From Strongyloides papillosus (lineage: Eukaryota > Nematoda > Chromadorea > Rhabditida > Strongyloididae), in contig SRSI01000049.1 of the NCBI GenBank assembly GCA_005656395.1, positions 496,001-560,000 of the forward strand: DNA of 64,000 nt. Direction: 5' to 3'. The translations under genes and the position numbers were made by a program. The number at the start of each line of letters is the position of its first letter. Within the stretch, counting starts at the first letter, position 1. The notes below the pieces were generated by a model that ran no database searches, was not told the origin of the DNA, and worked only from the letters and a program-made list of their open reading frames with translations. Below are positions 1 through 10,619 of the stretch, piece after piece.

Positions 1-5
1 TTAAT

Positions 6-1026
6 ATGGTTGTTGCTATTGTCGAGATATTCCAATTGGCATATTATATTCCATCAGTGATTCTTATGATATTTGTGGGAACATTATTACTATATAAAAT
101 TCTAACAAAATCAAAAGCATTTCAAAATGAATTTTATCCTATGGTTTGTTACCGGACTTTCAATGATCTTGCATATCAGATTAGCATGATAGGTTTGTTG
201 AAGTTACCATCGTGGTCAATTATGCCACAAATGTATCTTGACAGCATTTATTTAGCAGCAGTATCTTATGTTTTTGGTGCTACAACATTCTGTGTACCAT
301 TTATACATACTTTTTTCTTATCAGGATTAAGATATATGGCCATTTACCATCCTGTAAAATACACAAGAATCTCATCACCAAGAACATCAATTATTCTTTG
401 TAGTTTATTGCTTATTATTAGTTTAAGTATTGGTCTTCCATCATTAGCATACTCATCAAGATATGTTTATAATAATGTCACTGGTATCATTTCATCAACA
501 TATCTTGATAAATCAGTTGCTTATTATCAATTTGCATATGTAACCTTTTTTTACTTGCCAATAATTATAATATCAGCTATTTTTAACGTAGCAAATTTTA
601 TTGGTCTATCGAAAACTAATAAAAGAAATAAAAATAAAAGATCAGAGACTCTTTTTGCAGTTTATAGTCTTTTTACATTTTTTACGACATGCCTTATGGA
701 GGCTTATCTTGGTAGCAGAATTATTGGAAATTTTTTGGGAAATCAAACGATTATATCAGTAGCCAATTATTCATTACAATGGATTGGTGATTTAGGAACA
801 TTTGGAGACTTTTATTTTTTTATTTTTATTAAGTAAGTAAAAAATAATTATGATATTTTAGGTATAAAACTTTTTCTTTTTTAGTTCTGAGATAAGAGCG
901 GCAATTAAAGAGATTGTTTGTAAGGTATTTGGTATCAAATATGCTCCTTCATTTGTTAAAACAACGGAAATAAAAAGTATTCATGATGGTAAGAGTATTC
1001 GTGGTAAACATATTACTACAACATAG
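6..1026 (+). CDS. 7TM chemoreceptor-like protein (srg/srv-like), subtype A, copy 1
   Basis: Exon 1 is 6-832 and exon 2 is 885-1026, joined by a 52-bp phase-2 intron (GTAAGT...TTTTAG); the product is 322 aa. Seven hydrophobic segments are visible at about residues 8-32, 43-66, 82-108, 127-149, 172-200, 213-238 and 247-275. After TM3 comes RYMAIYHP (109-116), the position of the GPCR DRY-like motif in nematode serpentine receptors. A basic loop rich in K, N and R (about 203-213) precedes TM6, and N157-V-T is a possible glycosylation site. Exon 2 supplies a basic cytoplasmic tail beginning NSEIRAAIKEI. Without splicing, a stop appears two codons into the donor, so the tail is easily missed. The family suggests a plasma-membrane receptor of sensory cells; the ligand is unknown. 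Assignment to srg/srv is by overall layout, not by a search. Nearest relative is the copy at 15542. Confidence 0.82.
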
Positions 1027-1116
1027 AATGATTTTCAATATGGAAATAAACTGTTAATTTTTTTAAGTAAGAAAACTTGTTATAATTGATCTCCTATCTT
1101 TTGAAGAAAGAATATA

Positions 1117-2030
1117 TTAGGTTGGTGCATAAATAATGGCCGCGGAGAGAAAAAATGAATTAAAACAATATTTCTTCAAGTTTATGCTAAGTAAATTAAT
1201 CAAAAATATATTCGTTAAAATCTACACATTTTTCTCAACATTCTAACAGCTTTTGAATCCCCGTTTTTAAAAATTCAGAACTTTTAGATTTAATGAAAGT
1301 CACTGAAATCGCTTCTTACCGACTCCTGATTCTTAAACAATTTATCCTTAAAAAATACATCCAAATGCTCAAACAAATTGGAAATTGTAAGAAAGAGATC
1401 AGGGAAGTATGAAGTGTAAGATAGAGCCCCATATTTTTATTCACCAAGTTTTTTTAGTACTAGTTTTGAAAAATGGCATCTTATCTTATCAATCTATAAT
1501 ATTGAGTTATTCCTATTTTTAAAGTCGGATGATTTTTTTTAGTTTTTCATTCACTTTCTTAAACTCCTGTCAATATATTTTAACTCTCTTGATCACTGCT
1601 TTAGATTTAGCTCGACAATCTTCCATTAATTCTGAGTATTGGTAGTAAAGGGTTCTCTTTTACCCTCTTCGTTATTGAGGTCAAAATTAACCCCTTGGAA
1701 TTTCTCAAACCACTAACGCAAATAGCGTTCAGAAGTTGACCATTCCCCCTATACATTCACTTTGTTTCAATATGCTTCAACTCTATTATATCTAAGTTTG
1801 AACTTATGTAAGAAAATTACCTGTAATTTCTTTTTTGACAATATCTTTAAGATTGGGCATAACTTTTTTAAAATTAATTTAAAAATCGAGGTAATATGCA
1901 AAATATTATCAGGGCAAGTCTCCCTACATTTCTATATGAAGACTGTTTTAATATGAATTTATTTATTTTAATTTTTTACAATGAAAAGTTGTAGTAAGAA
2001 TTTGCGGCCATTATTTATGCACCAACCTAA
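1117..2030 (-). mobile_element. Decayed mariner element 1 (Tc1/mariner, TA target)
   Basis: The ends are perfect inverted repeats of about 27 bp beginning TTAGGTTGGTGCATAAATA, flanked by TA on both sides (1115-1116 and 2031-2032). The 914-bp body is shorter than a full mariner (about 1.28 kb). On the - strand near the left end a broken reading can be recognised as the mariner transposase C-terminus: remnants of the last-domain helix, then a KDK...F segment and a FLKxGIxK-like tail, with several stops and shifts. No functional transposase remains. The paralogous spacer near 16645 has the same flanks without the insert, an empty site. Confidence 0.88.
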
Positions 2031-2305
2031 TATATCACGAAAAGGAATAAAAATTCTTTACCTGACTTAAAATGAAAAATTCAACATGCAGTGATTAAGA
2101 TCTCTAAAATAAAAAATTATAAAATGAAGATTGTAATGATTTTAAATCTTTTGCATGATAATAATCTTTATTCTCTAATTTATTTTTAAAATCTATTAAA
2201 TAGTTATGTGAAGTGTATCAGAAATAATTGAAAGAGGTAAAAAATTGTTTTATTACTCAACTTTATTCAGATTTTCTTTTTTTTTGTTGTGGGATAAATA
2301 TTTGG

Positions 2306-2346
2306 AATTCATAGGTTTTCCTCTACCTCTTGGTGTTTTATGAATC
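2306..2346 (+). promoter_or_regulatory. Receptor-array hairpin element, upstream of pseudogene 2
   Basis: A degenerate version of the shared inverted repeat AATTCATAA...TTATGAATT: the left arm ends in G and the right arm ends in C, while the pyrimidine-rich loop is kept. It lies about 100 bases before the lost start codon. A TATATATAAAT-like box follows at about 2404. Confidence 0.5.
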
Positions 2347-2443
2347 GTTTTTAATAATTTAATATTTTTTATAGAAAAAAGTTATTTAATTGTATTTAGA
2401 GTTATATATAAATCTCGAGATAGGTATTTTCTAATTTTTTTAT

Positions 2444-3447
2444 ATCGTTGTTGCTGAAATAATCCATCTATCACATCTTACCTCTTCATTGATTCTAATA
2501 ACATTTGTTGCCTGTATATTACTACATAAGATCCTAACGAAATCAAAGGCATTTCAAAATGAATTTTATCCTATGGTTTGTTATCGAACTTTCATGGACA
2601 TTTTATATCATGCCGGTATGCTACTTATACTGAGGTATCTATCATGGCCAATTATGCCACAATATTTTCTTGATCGTGATTATGTTCCTCTGATTTGTTA
2701 TGTTTTTGGTGCTGCAACTTGTTTTGTAAAATTTGTACATTCAATCTTTTATCAGGGATAAAGTATATTGCTATTTATAATCTTTTAAGCTATCCGAGAA
2801 TGTCCTAAAGAAGAACATCATTGATTTTTCCAGCTAATTGTTATTATTCATTTTGGTATCGGTCTTACATCGTTAGCATTCCCATCACAGTACATCTATA
2901 ACAATGTCGCTAACATTATTTCACCAGTTTATACAGTTAAATAAATCTCATACTATAATTTTGGTTATGCTATTGTTTTCTATGGATCAACAGTCATATT
3001 ATCAGCCATCTTCAATGTAGCAAATTTAATCGGTTTGTCAAAGAATAATAGAAAAAAATAAGAACAAAAGATCAGAAAATGTTTTTGCATTTTATACTCT
3101 CTTTACACTTCTTACAACATCTCTAATGGAAGCTTATTTTTGTTGTCGAGTTGCTGGTAATTTCTTTGATAATCGACCACTAATAACGATAGCTAATTAT
3201 TCTTTAACATGGATTAGTGATATAAAACTTTTGAAGATTTTTATTTTTATTAAGAAGTAAAAAATAATTATGATTTTTTAAGAATAAAACTTTTTCTTTT
3301 TTAGTTCTGAGATAAGAGCGACAATTAAAGAGATTGTTTGTAAGGTATTTGGTATCAAATATACTCCTTCATTAGTCAAAACAACGGAAATAAAAAAGTA
3401 TTCATGACGGTAAAAGTCTTTATGCAAAAAATATTGCTAAAACATAG
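2444..3447 (+). pseudogene. 7TM chemoreceptor-like pseudogene 2 (subtype B-like)
   Basis: Aligns along its whole length with the intact subtype B genes. The start codon is lost (ATG is now ATC at 2444). A one-base deletion after the TM3 segment (near 2750) shifts the frame and gives TAA within a few codons. Further stops occur near 2808 (CC-TAA-AG) and 2942 (AAA-TAA). A later indel lies in the KNKNKRSE loop, and TM7 is disturbed near 3225. Exon 2 can still be recognised at 3305-3447 with its TTTTAG acceptor, also shifted by an extra A. Many of the same lesions occur in the pseudogene at 17064, so the pair duplicated after inactivation. Confidence 0.88.
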
Positions 3448-3593
3448 ATTAACTTTTAATAGGAAATATACTATTAATTTTTTTAAGTAAGAAAACTTGT
3501 TATAATAGATCTATAATTTTTTCAAGAACGAATATATCCAAGGAAAAAAGAATAAAAATTACTTTATCTAACCTTCTATGATAAAATAAAATA

Positions 3594-4877
3594 TTAGGTT
3601 GTTCAATTGAAAATGTCGCTTTTTAGATCATCAAAATTTAAATGATCTTAACTTTCTTATACATTCACGTATCGCTACAAGATATATACCATCTTGTAGA
3701 GCAAATCGAGGACTATCATTGTCATCTTTTTGCATTTTGTTCGAAATTATTAAAAAGTTTCTATTACTCTAAAAAGAAGTTACGTCAAAAATGGATTTCC
3801 GATCAATTTACTTGTAAGAGTTCGAACTTGGCCAAGCAGCAACCAAAACTTCAAGGAAAATAAATAAAGCATTTGGTCAAAGATCCACTAACAAACGAAC
3901 CTTACAACGTTGGTTCCAGAAATTCCGCAATAGAGATATAAGTCTTCAATGATTGGAGGGTTTTCATGGAATAAATGTTCTTGAGAACGAAAAAATAAAA
4001 AGAATGGTGGAACATAATCCAAGAATAACTGTTTGGAAGCTCATAGGGAAATTAAATGTCAGTGTTGAAACTGTATCCAACCACTTAAAACCCATAAATA
4101 TAAAGAAAAAATGGATTCTTACATACTTCATGAGTATACTCCCGACCAATGTTTTAGAAGCATGAAAACTTGTTATTCTTTGATTCACAAGAACAAAAAT
4201 GATCCATTTTTAAAAAAGATTGTAACGTGCGATGAAAAATGGATCATTTTTGACAATTGTAACAGATCATTGCAATAAGTGGGCAAAAATGAGAGCCCTA
4301 AAAACTTCTTGAAACTCAGGAATTCAAATAAGAAGGTAATCTTAATTATTTGGTGAAATTGTGATGAAATCATCCATCATAAGTATCTAAATCCTAGAGA
4401 AACTATAACTGTAGACAGATGCTGTAAGGAAGAAGAAGAAATGCGCAAGAAATTATCTGTTCTGAAGCTTGCATTGGTCAACAAAAGAGGTCCAATACTA
4501 CTCCATGATAATGCTAAACCTCACGTTTCAAAAACGACGGTGCAGAAGCTTAAAGAATTAGAATATGAAACTCTGCTACATCCTCTTTATTCACCGGACT
4601 TGTCTTCAACAGATTATCATTTATTCAAGGAATTAGAGCTGCATTTGCGGCAGAAGAAATTTACCAAATCTAATGACCTGAAAAATGATGTCTTGGATTT
4701 TTTGGATTCTAGAGACCGGAGTTTTTTTCCAAATGGCATAAATAAACTTGTATCACGTTGGCAACAATGTGCTGATTCCAACGGTACTTATTTCAAATAA
4801 AAATATTAATTTTTGACTGAGTTATGACATTTTAAAATTGACTGTCAAAAAGCGACATTTTCAATTGAACAACCTAA
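3594..4877 (+). mobile_element. Decayed mariner element 2 (full length, 1284 bp)
   Basis: Perfect inverted ends of about 31 bp begin TTAGGTTGTTCAATTGAAAA and are flanked by TA duplications (3592-3593 and 4878-4879). The length is typical of a complete mariner. Homologous spacers elsewhere in the array (for example near 18474) lack the insert. The TIR differs from element 1 after the first eight bases, so it is a separate mariner lineage. Confidence 0.93.
3640..4800 (+). pseudogene. Mariner transposase pseudogene (DD34D)
   Basis: The recognisable order is an N-terminal helix-turn-helix region (about 3720-4130, with RTLQRWFQKFRN and KLNVSVETVSNHLK segments), then the catalytic core. All three catalytic Asp positions remain: TCDEKW (about 4225), LLHDNAKPH (about 4507) and YSPDLSSTDYH (about 4612). 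The second and third are 34 residues apart, the mariner DD34D spacing. Breaks are a TAA near 4275, a TGA replacing a Trp codon near 4354, a stop near 3950 and a shift near 4150. The last 120 codons (4441-4800) are open. No active enzyme can be made from this copy. Confidence 0.9.
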
Positions 4878-5185
4878 TATAACGTGATTAAAATCTCTAA
4901 AGTAAAAAAAAATAAAATAAAGATAGTAATGATCTGAGTTTTCTGCATGAGAATAATCTTTATAGGTATCATTTTTATAAAATATAAGTTATATTACAAT
5001 ATTCTTAACTTTCGTCTATGGTAAAAAAACCTTTATTCTATTATTTACCCCTGAAATCTATTAAATGGTTTTGTGAAATGTATATAAAATATAATTAAAG
5101 GAGGTAAAAAATTATTTTTTTTCTCAATTACGGGAAAAAAAATATTTTATTCAGATTTTCTTTTTATAGTGAGATTAATATTTAG

Positions 5186-5289
5186 AATTCATAAGTTTTC
5201 CTCCTCCTCTTGGTAGTTTATGAATTGTTTTTAATATCTTAATATTGTTATTAAAAACTATTTAATTGTTTTTAAAGTTATATATAAAT
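5186..5289 (+). promoter_or_regulatory. Conserved receptor promoter: hairpin plus TATA box (gene 3)
   Basis: AATTCATAA (5186-5194) and TTATGAATT (5218-5226) form a perfect 9-bp inverted repeat around a C/T-rich 23-base loop. A TATA-like box (TTATATATAAAT, about 5278-5289) follows, ending about 31 bases before the ATG at 5321. The same layout recurs before most copies, so it is probably the core promoter. The function of the inverted repeat is not known. Confidence 0.6.
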
Positions 5290-5320
5290 CTTGAGATAAG
5301 TATTTTCTAATATTTTTAAT

Positions 5321-6343
5321 ATGGTTTTTGGCGTTGTTGAGATAATTCAGTTATCATATCTTATCCCTTCACTGATTCTAATGATATTTGTTGCTTGCAT
5401 ATTAGTGCATAAGATCCTAACGAAATCAAAGACATTTCAAAATGAATTTTATCCCATGGTTTGTTATCGAATTTTCAATGATATTTTATATAATGTTTGT
5501 ATACTACTTATGCTGAAGTTTCCATCATGGTTAATTATGCCACAATATTTTCTTGATAGTGTTCATACTGCTCCAATATATTATGTTCTTGCTGCTTCGA
5601 CTTTTTGTGTATCATTTGTTCATTCCATTTTTTTATCAGTGATAAGGTATGTGGCCATTTATCATCCTGTAAGATACGCAAGAATCTCATCGCCAAGAAC
5701 ATCAATTATTTTTTGTAGCTTGTTATTTTTAATCAGTTTTGGTATCGGCCTTCCAACATTAGCATTCCCATCAAAGTACATATATAATAATGTTACAAAC
5801 ACTGTTTTACCAGCCTATACAGTTAAATCAGTCTCATACTATAATTTTGGCTATGGTATTGTTTTCTATGGATCAACAGTCATATTATCAGCCATCTTCA
5901 ATGTAGCAAATTTAATCGGGTTGTCGAAGAATAATAGAAAAAATAAGAATAAAAGATCAGAGATAGTTTTTGCATTTTATACTCTCTTTACACTTTTTAC
6001 AACATCTCTAATGGAAGCCTATTTTTGTTGTCGAATTTCTGGTAATTTCTTTGGTAATCTAAAACTGTTAGCAATAGCCAATTATTCTGTAATATGGATT
6101 GGTGATATACAAACTTTAGGTCATTTTTATTTTTTTGTTTTTATTAAGTAAGTTTAAATATCATTATGGTATTTTTAAGAATGAAATTTTGTCTTTTTTA
6201 GTTCAGAGATAAGAGGGGCAATTAAAGAGATTTTTTGTAAAGTATTTGGTATCAAATATGCTTCTTCATCAGTTAAAACAACGGAAATAAAAAGTATTTA
6301 TGATAGTAAGAGTCTTCGTAGTAAAAATATTACTAGAACATAG
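5321..6343 (+). CDS. 7TM chemoreceptor-like protein (srg/srv-like), subtype B, copy 3
   Basis: Exons are 5321-6147 and 6202-6343 with a 54-bp intron (GTAAGT...TTTTAG); 322 aa. Subtype B differs from A in having ACILVHKIL at the end of TM1, a FCCRISGNFFGN segment at the end of TM6 and a NVTNTVLPAY extracellular loop. The post-TM3 motif reads RYVAIYHP. The tail starts NSEIRGAIKEIFCKVFGIK and ends with an R-S-K-N-I-T-R-T terminus. The start is fixed by the alignable ATG after the TATA/AT-rich leader. A probable membrane chemoreceptor, ligand unknown. Confidence 0.82.
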
Positions 6344-6495
6344 AATGATTTCTTAATAAAAAATGTATTTTAATAATTAATTATTTTTTGAAATAAGAAA
6401 ATATGTTATAATGGATCTCCAATCTTTTCAAGAACGGATATATTTCAGAAAAAAAGATAAAAATTACTTTACTTAATTTTCTATGATAAAATAAA

Positions 6496-7522
6496 GTAAG
6501 AAAGAGAAGGTAAAAGTCTAAAGATTAAAGTCTAGATAAGTTTTTTTATATATAAATAAGAGTTTTTTTATATTTTACCATTCATCCCTTTATTCATTTA
6601 TTGTAATAATCATCTTATATATTGTAGACCGTAAGTCACTATTTTTTATATGTAATGTTTTTATTATTAATGTAGGTGGCCACGGTGTTGTATCTTATAT
6701 TGTTATTATTACTGTATCCTTTCTTAAGATTCCAATAAAAGTTTATAAGATTAGTACACTCAGAATTGAAAACAAGTTTAATTCGTATTTTAATTATACG
6801 AATTTTAGGAATCGTACTTTATTGTACGAATTTTTCATGATATTAGATGCCTAAAACTATAACAATAAAACGTATATTAAAGTACGAATTAATTGTGCTG
6901 CAAAACACTAATATATAGTGCACATGAAACACAAATATATGGTATACATGAAGCACGATATTATCGTATTAATATCTGCACAAATTTTAAAAAAACATAT
7001 TATTAAATAATTATTTCTATTAAAAAAAACACAATTTTAAACAAATATTTTTATTAAAAAAACATTAATTCTTAACAATCTTCTTATTAAAAAAACAATT
7101 TCTAACAGCCTTTTTATTTTGAAAATAAACTTACTAAATCACAACTATGTATGTAGTATTAATTGATTTCTTAAAGTTTTTTCTGAATCACAGGAATCCC
7201 AGCAAACCTAAAAAAGCTTTAGTAATTATTGTAGATAAATAGCTTACATTTCCACTCTCTCTGAATCCCAGAAAAACTAGCAAAAATTTGGTTTTTATTA
7301 TAGTTTAACTGAAATATATATAATTAATGAAATAAAAAAGATTTTGGATAGAAGTTTCTTTAATACGAATTCGTACAGTTATAAATACGTACTTTAAAAA
7401 TTCGTATAGTAAAAGATTTTTTTGAATTCGTATTTTATGTCAATTCGTACAGAAATACATACGTGTTCATCTAATTCGTGTTTTTAACTTTGAGTGTATA
7501 GTCATCACTTATAAAATTTACT
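6496..7522. mobile_element. Composite insertion, possible solo-LTR-like sequence hosting a MITE
   Basis: This block of about 1 kb is absent from the homologous spacers of other copies and is flanked by a direct repeat ATAAAATAAA (6486-6495 and 7523-7532). The outer part (6496-6756 and 7497-7522) has a TATA-like box (TATATAAATAAG, about 6551) and an AATAAA signal (about 6733), which would suit an LTR, but it lacks clear TG...CA ends. The identity of the outer part is uncertain. Confidence 0.5.
6757..7496. mobile_element. 740-bp MITE with CACTCA termini and subterminal TACGAATT repeats
   Basis: Inverted ends (CACTCAGAATTGAAAACA on the left; the complement of the right end begins CACTCAAAGTTAAAAACA) are flanked by TA at 6755-6756 and 7497-7498. 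Near both ends the octamer TACGAATT or its complement AATTCGTA recurs about nine times in both orientations. The centre has about four loose copies of a roughly 37-bp AT-rich unit containing TTATTAAAAAAACA. No coding sequence was seen, so it is non-autonomous. Confidence 0.75.
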
Positions 7523-7838
7523 ATAAAATAAATCGTGATTAAAATCTCTAAAACAAAAAAGTATAAAATAAATTTAGTAGTGGTTTGAAATTTTTGCATG
7601 AGAATGATCTTTATAGGTATCATTTTTATAAAATATAAGTTATATTACAATATTCTTAACTTTCGTGTATGGTAAAAAAATCTTTTTTCGATTATTTATA
7701 ACCGAAATATGTTAATTGTTTATGTGAAATGTATTTAAAATATAATTAAAAGAGGTAAAAAATTATTTTATTACTCAATTACAAGGAATAATAATATTTT
7801 ATTCGGATTTCCTTTTTTATAGTAAGATAAATATTTGG

Positions 7839-7942
7839 AATCATAAGTTTTCTTCCTCCTTTTTGTAGTTTATGAATTGTTTTTTATATATTAATATTGT
7901 TATTAAAAAAATATTTAATTGTATTGAAAGTTATATATAAAT
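7839..7942 (+). promoter_or_regulatory. Conserved receptor promoter: hairpin plus TATA box (gene 4)
   Basis: Left arm AATCATAA (one base shorter than in gene 3) at 7839-7846, right arm TTATGAATT at 7870-7878, TATA-like TTATATATAAAT at 7931-7942. The ATG follows at 7974. Confidence 0.55.
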
Positions 7943-7973
7943 CTTGAGATAAGTATTTTCTAATATTTTTAAT

Positions 7974-8998
7974 ATGGTTATTGGTGTTGTTGAGATAATT
8001 CAGTTATCATATCTTATCCCTTCACTGATTCTAATGATGTTTGTTGCTTGTATATTACTACATAAGATCCTAAAGCAATCAAAAACTTTTCAAAATGAAT
8101 TTTATCCCATGGTTTGTTATCGAACTTTCAATGATATTTTATATAATGTTTGTATACTATTTATGCTGAAGTTTCCATCATGGTTAATTATGCCACAATA
8201 TTATCTTGATAGTGTTCATATTGCTCCAATATATTATGTTCTTGCTGCTTCAACTTTTTGTGCAATATTTGTGCATTCCATTTTTTTATCAGTGATAAGA
8301 TATGTGGCCATTTATTATCCTGGAAAATACACAAGAATCTCATCATCAAGAACATCAATTATTCTTTGTTGCTTGTTATTTTTAATTAGTTTTGGTGTTG
8401 GCCTTCCAACATTAGCATTCCCATCAAAGTACATCTATAACAATGCTACAAACACTGTTTTACCAGCCTATGCAGTTAAATCAATTACATACTATAATTT
8501 TGGTTATGCTATTGTTTTCTATGGATCAACAGTCATATTATCAGCTATCTTCAATGTAGCAAATTTAATCGGCTTGTCAAAGAATAATAAAAAAAATAAA
8601 AACAAAAGATCAGAGAATGTTTTTGCATTTTATACTCTCTTTACACTTTTTACAACATCTCTAATGGAGGCATATTTTTGTTGTCGAATTTCTGGTAATT
8701 TCTTTGGTAATCAAAAGCTGTTAGCAATAGCCAATTATTCTGTAATATGGATTGGTGATATAGGGACTTTAGGTCATTTTTATTTTTTTGTTTTTATTAA
8801 GTAAGTTTAGATATCATAATGGTATTTTAAGAATGAAACTTTTTCTTTTTTAGTTCTGAGATAAGAGCGACAATTAAAGAGATTTTTTGTAAAGTATTTG
8901 GTATCAAATATGCTCCATCATTAGTTAAAACAACGGAAATAATAAAAAGTATTTATGATAGTAAGAGTCTTCGTAGTAAAAATATTAATAGAACATAG
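7974..8998 (+). CDS. 7TM chemoreceptor-like protein, subtype B, copy 4
   Basis: Exons 7974-8800 and 8854-8998 (53-bp intron); 323 aa, one residue longer than its neighbours because exon 2 has an extra ATA codon (TEIIKS). Differences from copy 3 include RYVAIYYPGKY after TM3 and ILKQSKTF in the first intracellular loop. Close relative of copies 3 and 5, forming a run of three adjacent subtype B genes. Confidence 0.82.
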
Positions 8999-9596
8999 AA
9001 TGATTTCTTAATAAAAAATGTATTTTAATAATTAATTATTTTTTTAAACTATAAAACGTGCTATACTGGATCTCCTATCTTTTCAAATACGAATATATTG
9101 GAGGAAAAAGAATACAAATTACTTTACCTAACTTTCTATGATAAAATATATATTGATTAAAATCTCAAAAATAAAAAATTATAAAATAAAGATAGTAATG
9201 ATTTGAATATTTTGCATGAGAATAACCTTTATTGGTGTCATTTTTATAAAATATAAGTTATATTTCAATATTCTTAACTTTCGTTTATGATAAAAAAATC
9301 TTAATTCTATTTTTTTTACCTGAAATATATTAAATGGTTATGTGAAATGTATATAAAATATTATTAAAAGAGGTAAAAAGTTATTTTATTACTTAATTAC
9401 GGGAAAAAAAATATTTTATTCAGATTTTCTTTTTTTTAGTGAGATAAATATTTAGAATTCATAAGTTTTCTTTCTCCTCTTGGTAGTTTATGAATTGTTT
9501 TAAATAGCTTAATATTGTTATTATAGAAAAAAGTTATTTGATTGCATTCAAAGTTATACATAAATCTTGAGATAGGTATTTTCTAATATTTTAAAT
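8999..9596 (+). promoter_or_regulatory. Spacer with receptor promoter of gene 5
   Basis: A 0.6-kb AT-rich spacer homologous to the others in the array. It holds the hairpin AATTCATAA (9456-9464) / TTATGAATT (9488-9496) and a TATA-like TTATACATAAAT at about 9554-9565, followed by the ATG at 9597. No gene was seen. Confidence 0.55.
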
Positions 9597-10619
9597 ATGG
9601 TTGTTGGTGTTGTTGAGATAATTCAGTTATCATATCTTGCCCCTTCACTGATTCTAATGATATTTGTTGCTTGTATATTACTACATAAGATCTTAACGCA
9701 ATCAAAAACTTTTCAAAATGAATTTTATCCCATGGTTTGTTATCGAACTTTCAACGATATTTTATATCATGTTTCTGTGCTACTTATGCTGAAGTTTCCA
9801 TCATGGTTAATTATGCCACAATATTTTCTTGATAGTGTTTATATTGCTCCAATTTTTTATTCTCTTGGTGCTGTAACTTGTTGTGTACCATTTGTACATT
9901 CCATTTTTTTATCAGGGATAAGATATATGGCTATATATCATCCTTTACGATACACAAGAATCTCATCGCCAAGAACATCAATTATTTTTTGTAGCTTGTT
10001 TTTTTTAATTAGTTTTGGTATCGGTCTTCCAACATTAGCATTCCCATCAAAGTACATCTATAATAATGCTACAAACACTGTTTTACCAGCCTATATGGTT
10101 AAATCAATCTCATACTATAATTTTGGTTATGCTATTGTTTTTTATGGATCAACAGTCGTATTGTCAGCCATCTTCAATGTAGCAAATTTAATCGGCTTGT
10201 CAAAGAATAATAAAAAAAATAAAAATAAAAAGTCAGAGAATGTTTTTGCATTTTATACTCTCTTTACACTTTTTACAACATCTCTAATGGAGGCATATTT
10301 TTGTTGTCGAATTTCTGGTAATTTCTTTGGTAATCAAAAGCTGTTAGCAATAGCCAATTATTCTGTAATATGGATTGGTGATATAGGAACTTTAGGTCAT
10401 TTTTATTTTTTTATTTTTATTAAGTGAGTTTAGATATCATTATGGTATTTTTAAGAATGAAATTTTGTCTTTTTTAGTTCTGAGATAAAAGCAGCAATTA
10501 AAGAGATTGTTTGTAAAGTTTTTTGTGTCAAGCGTAGTCCGTCATTAACTAAAATAACGGAAATAAAAAGTATTTATGACAGTAAGAATCTTCGTAGTAA
10601 AAATATTACTAGAACATAA
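9597..10619 (+). CDS. 7TM chemoreceptor-like protein, subtype B, copy 5
   Basis: Exons 9597-10423 and 10478-10619 (54-bp intron with GTGAGT donor, the only copy with GTG rather than GTA); 322 aa. The segment around TM3 resembles subtype A more than other B copies (RYMAIYHP, SGIRY), which suggests past sequence exchange. The tail differs from its neighbours (CKVFCVKRSPSLTKITEIK). It is closest to the exon-2 remnant at 30474, and the downstream spacer is duplicated there too. Confidence 0.82.
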
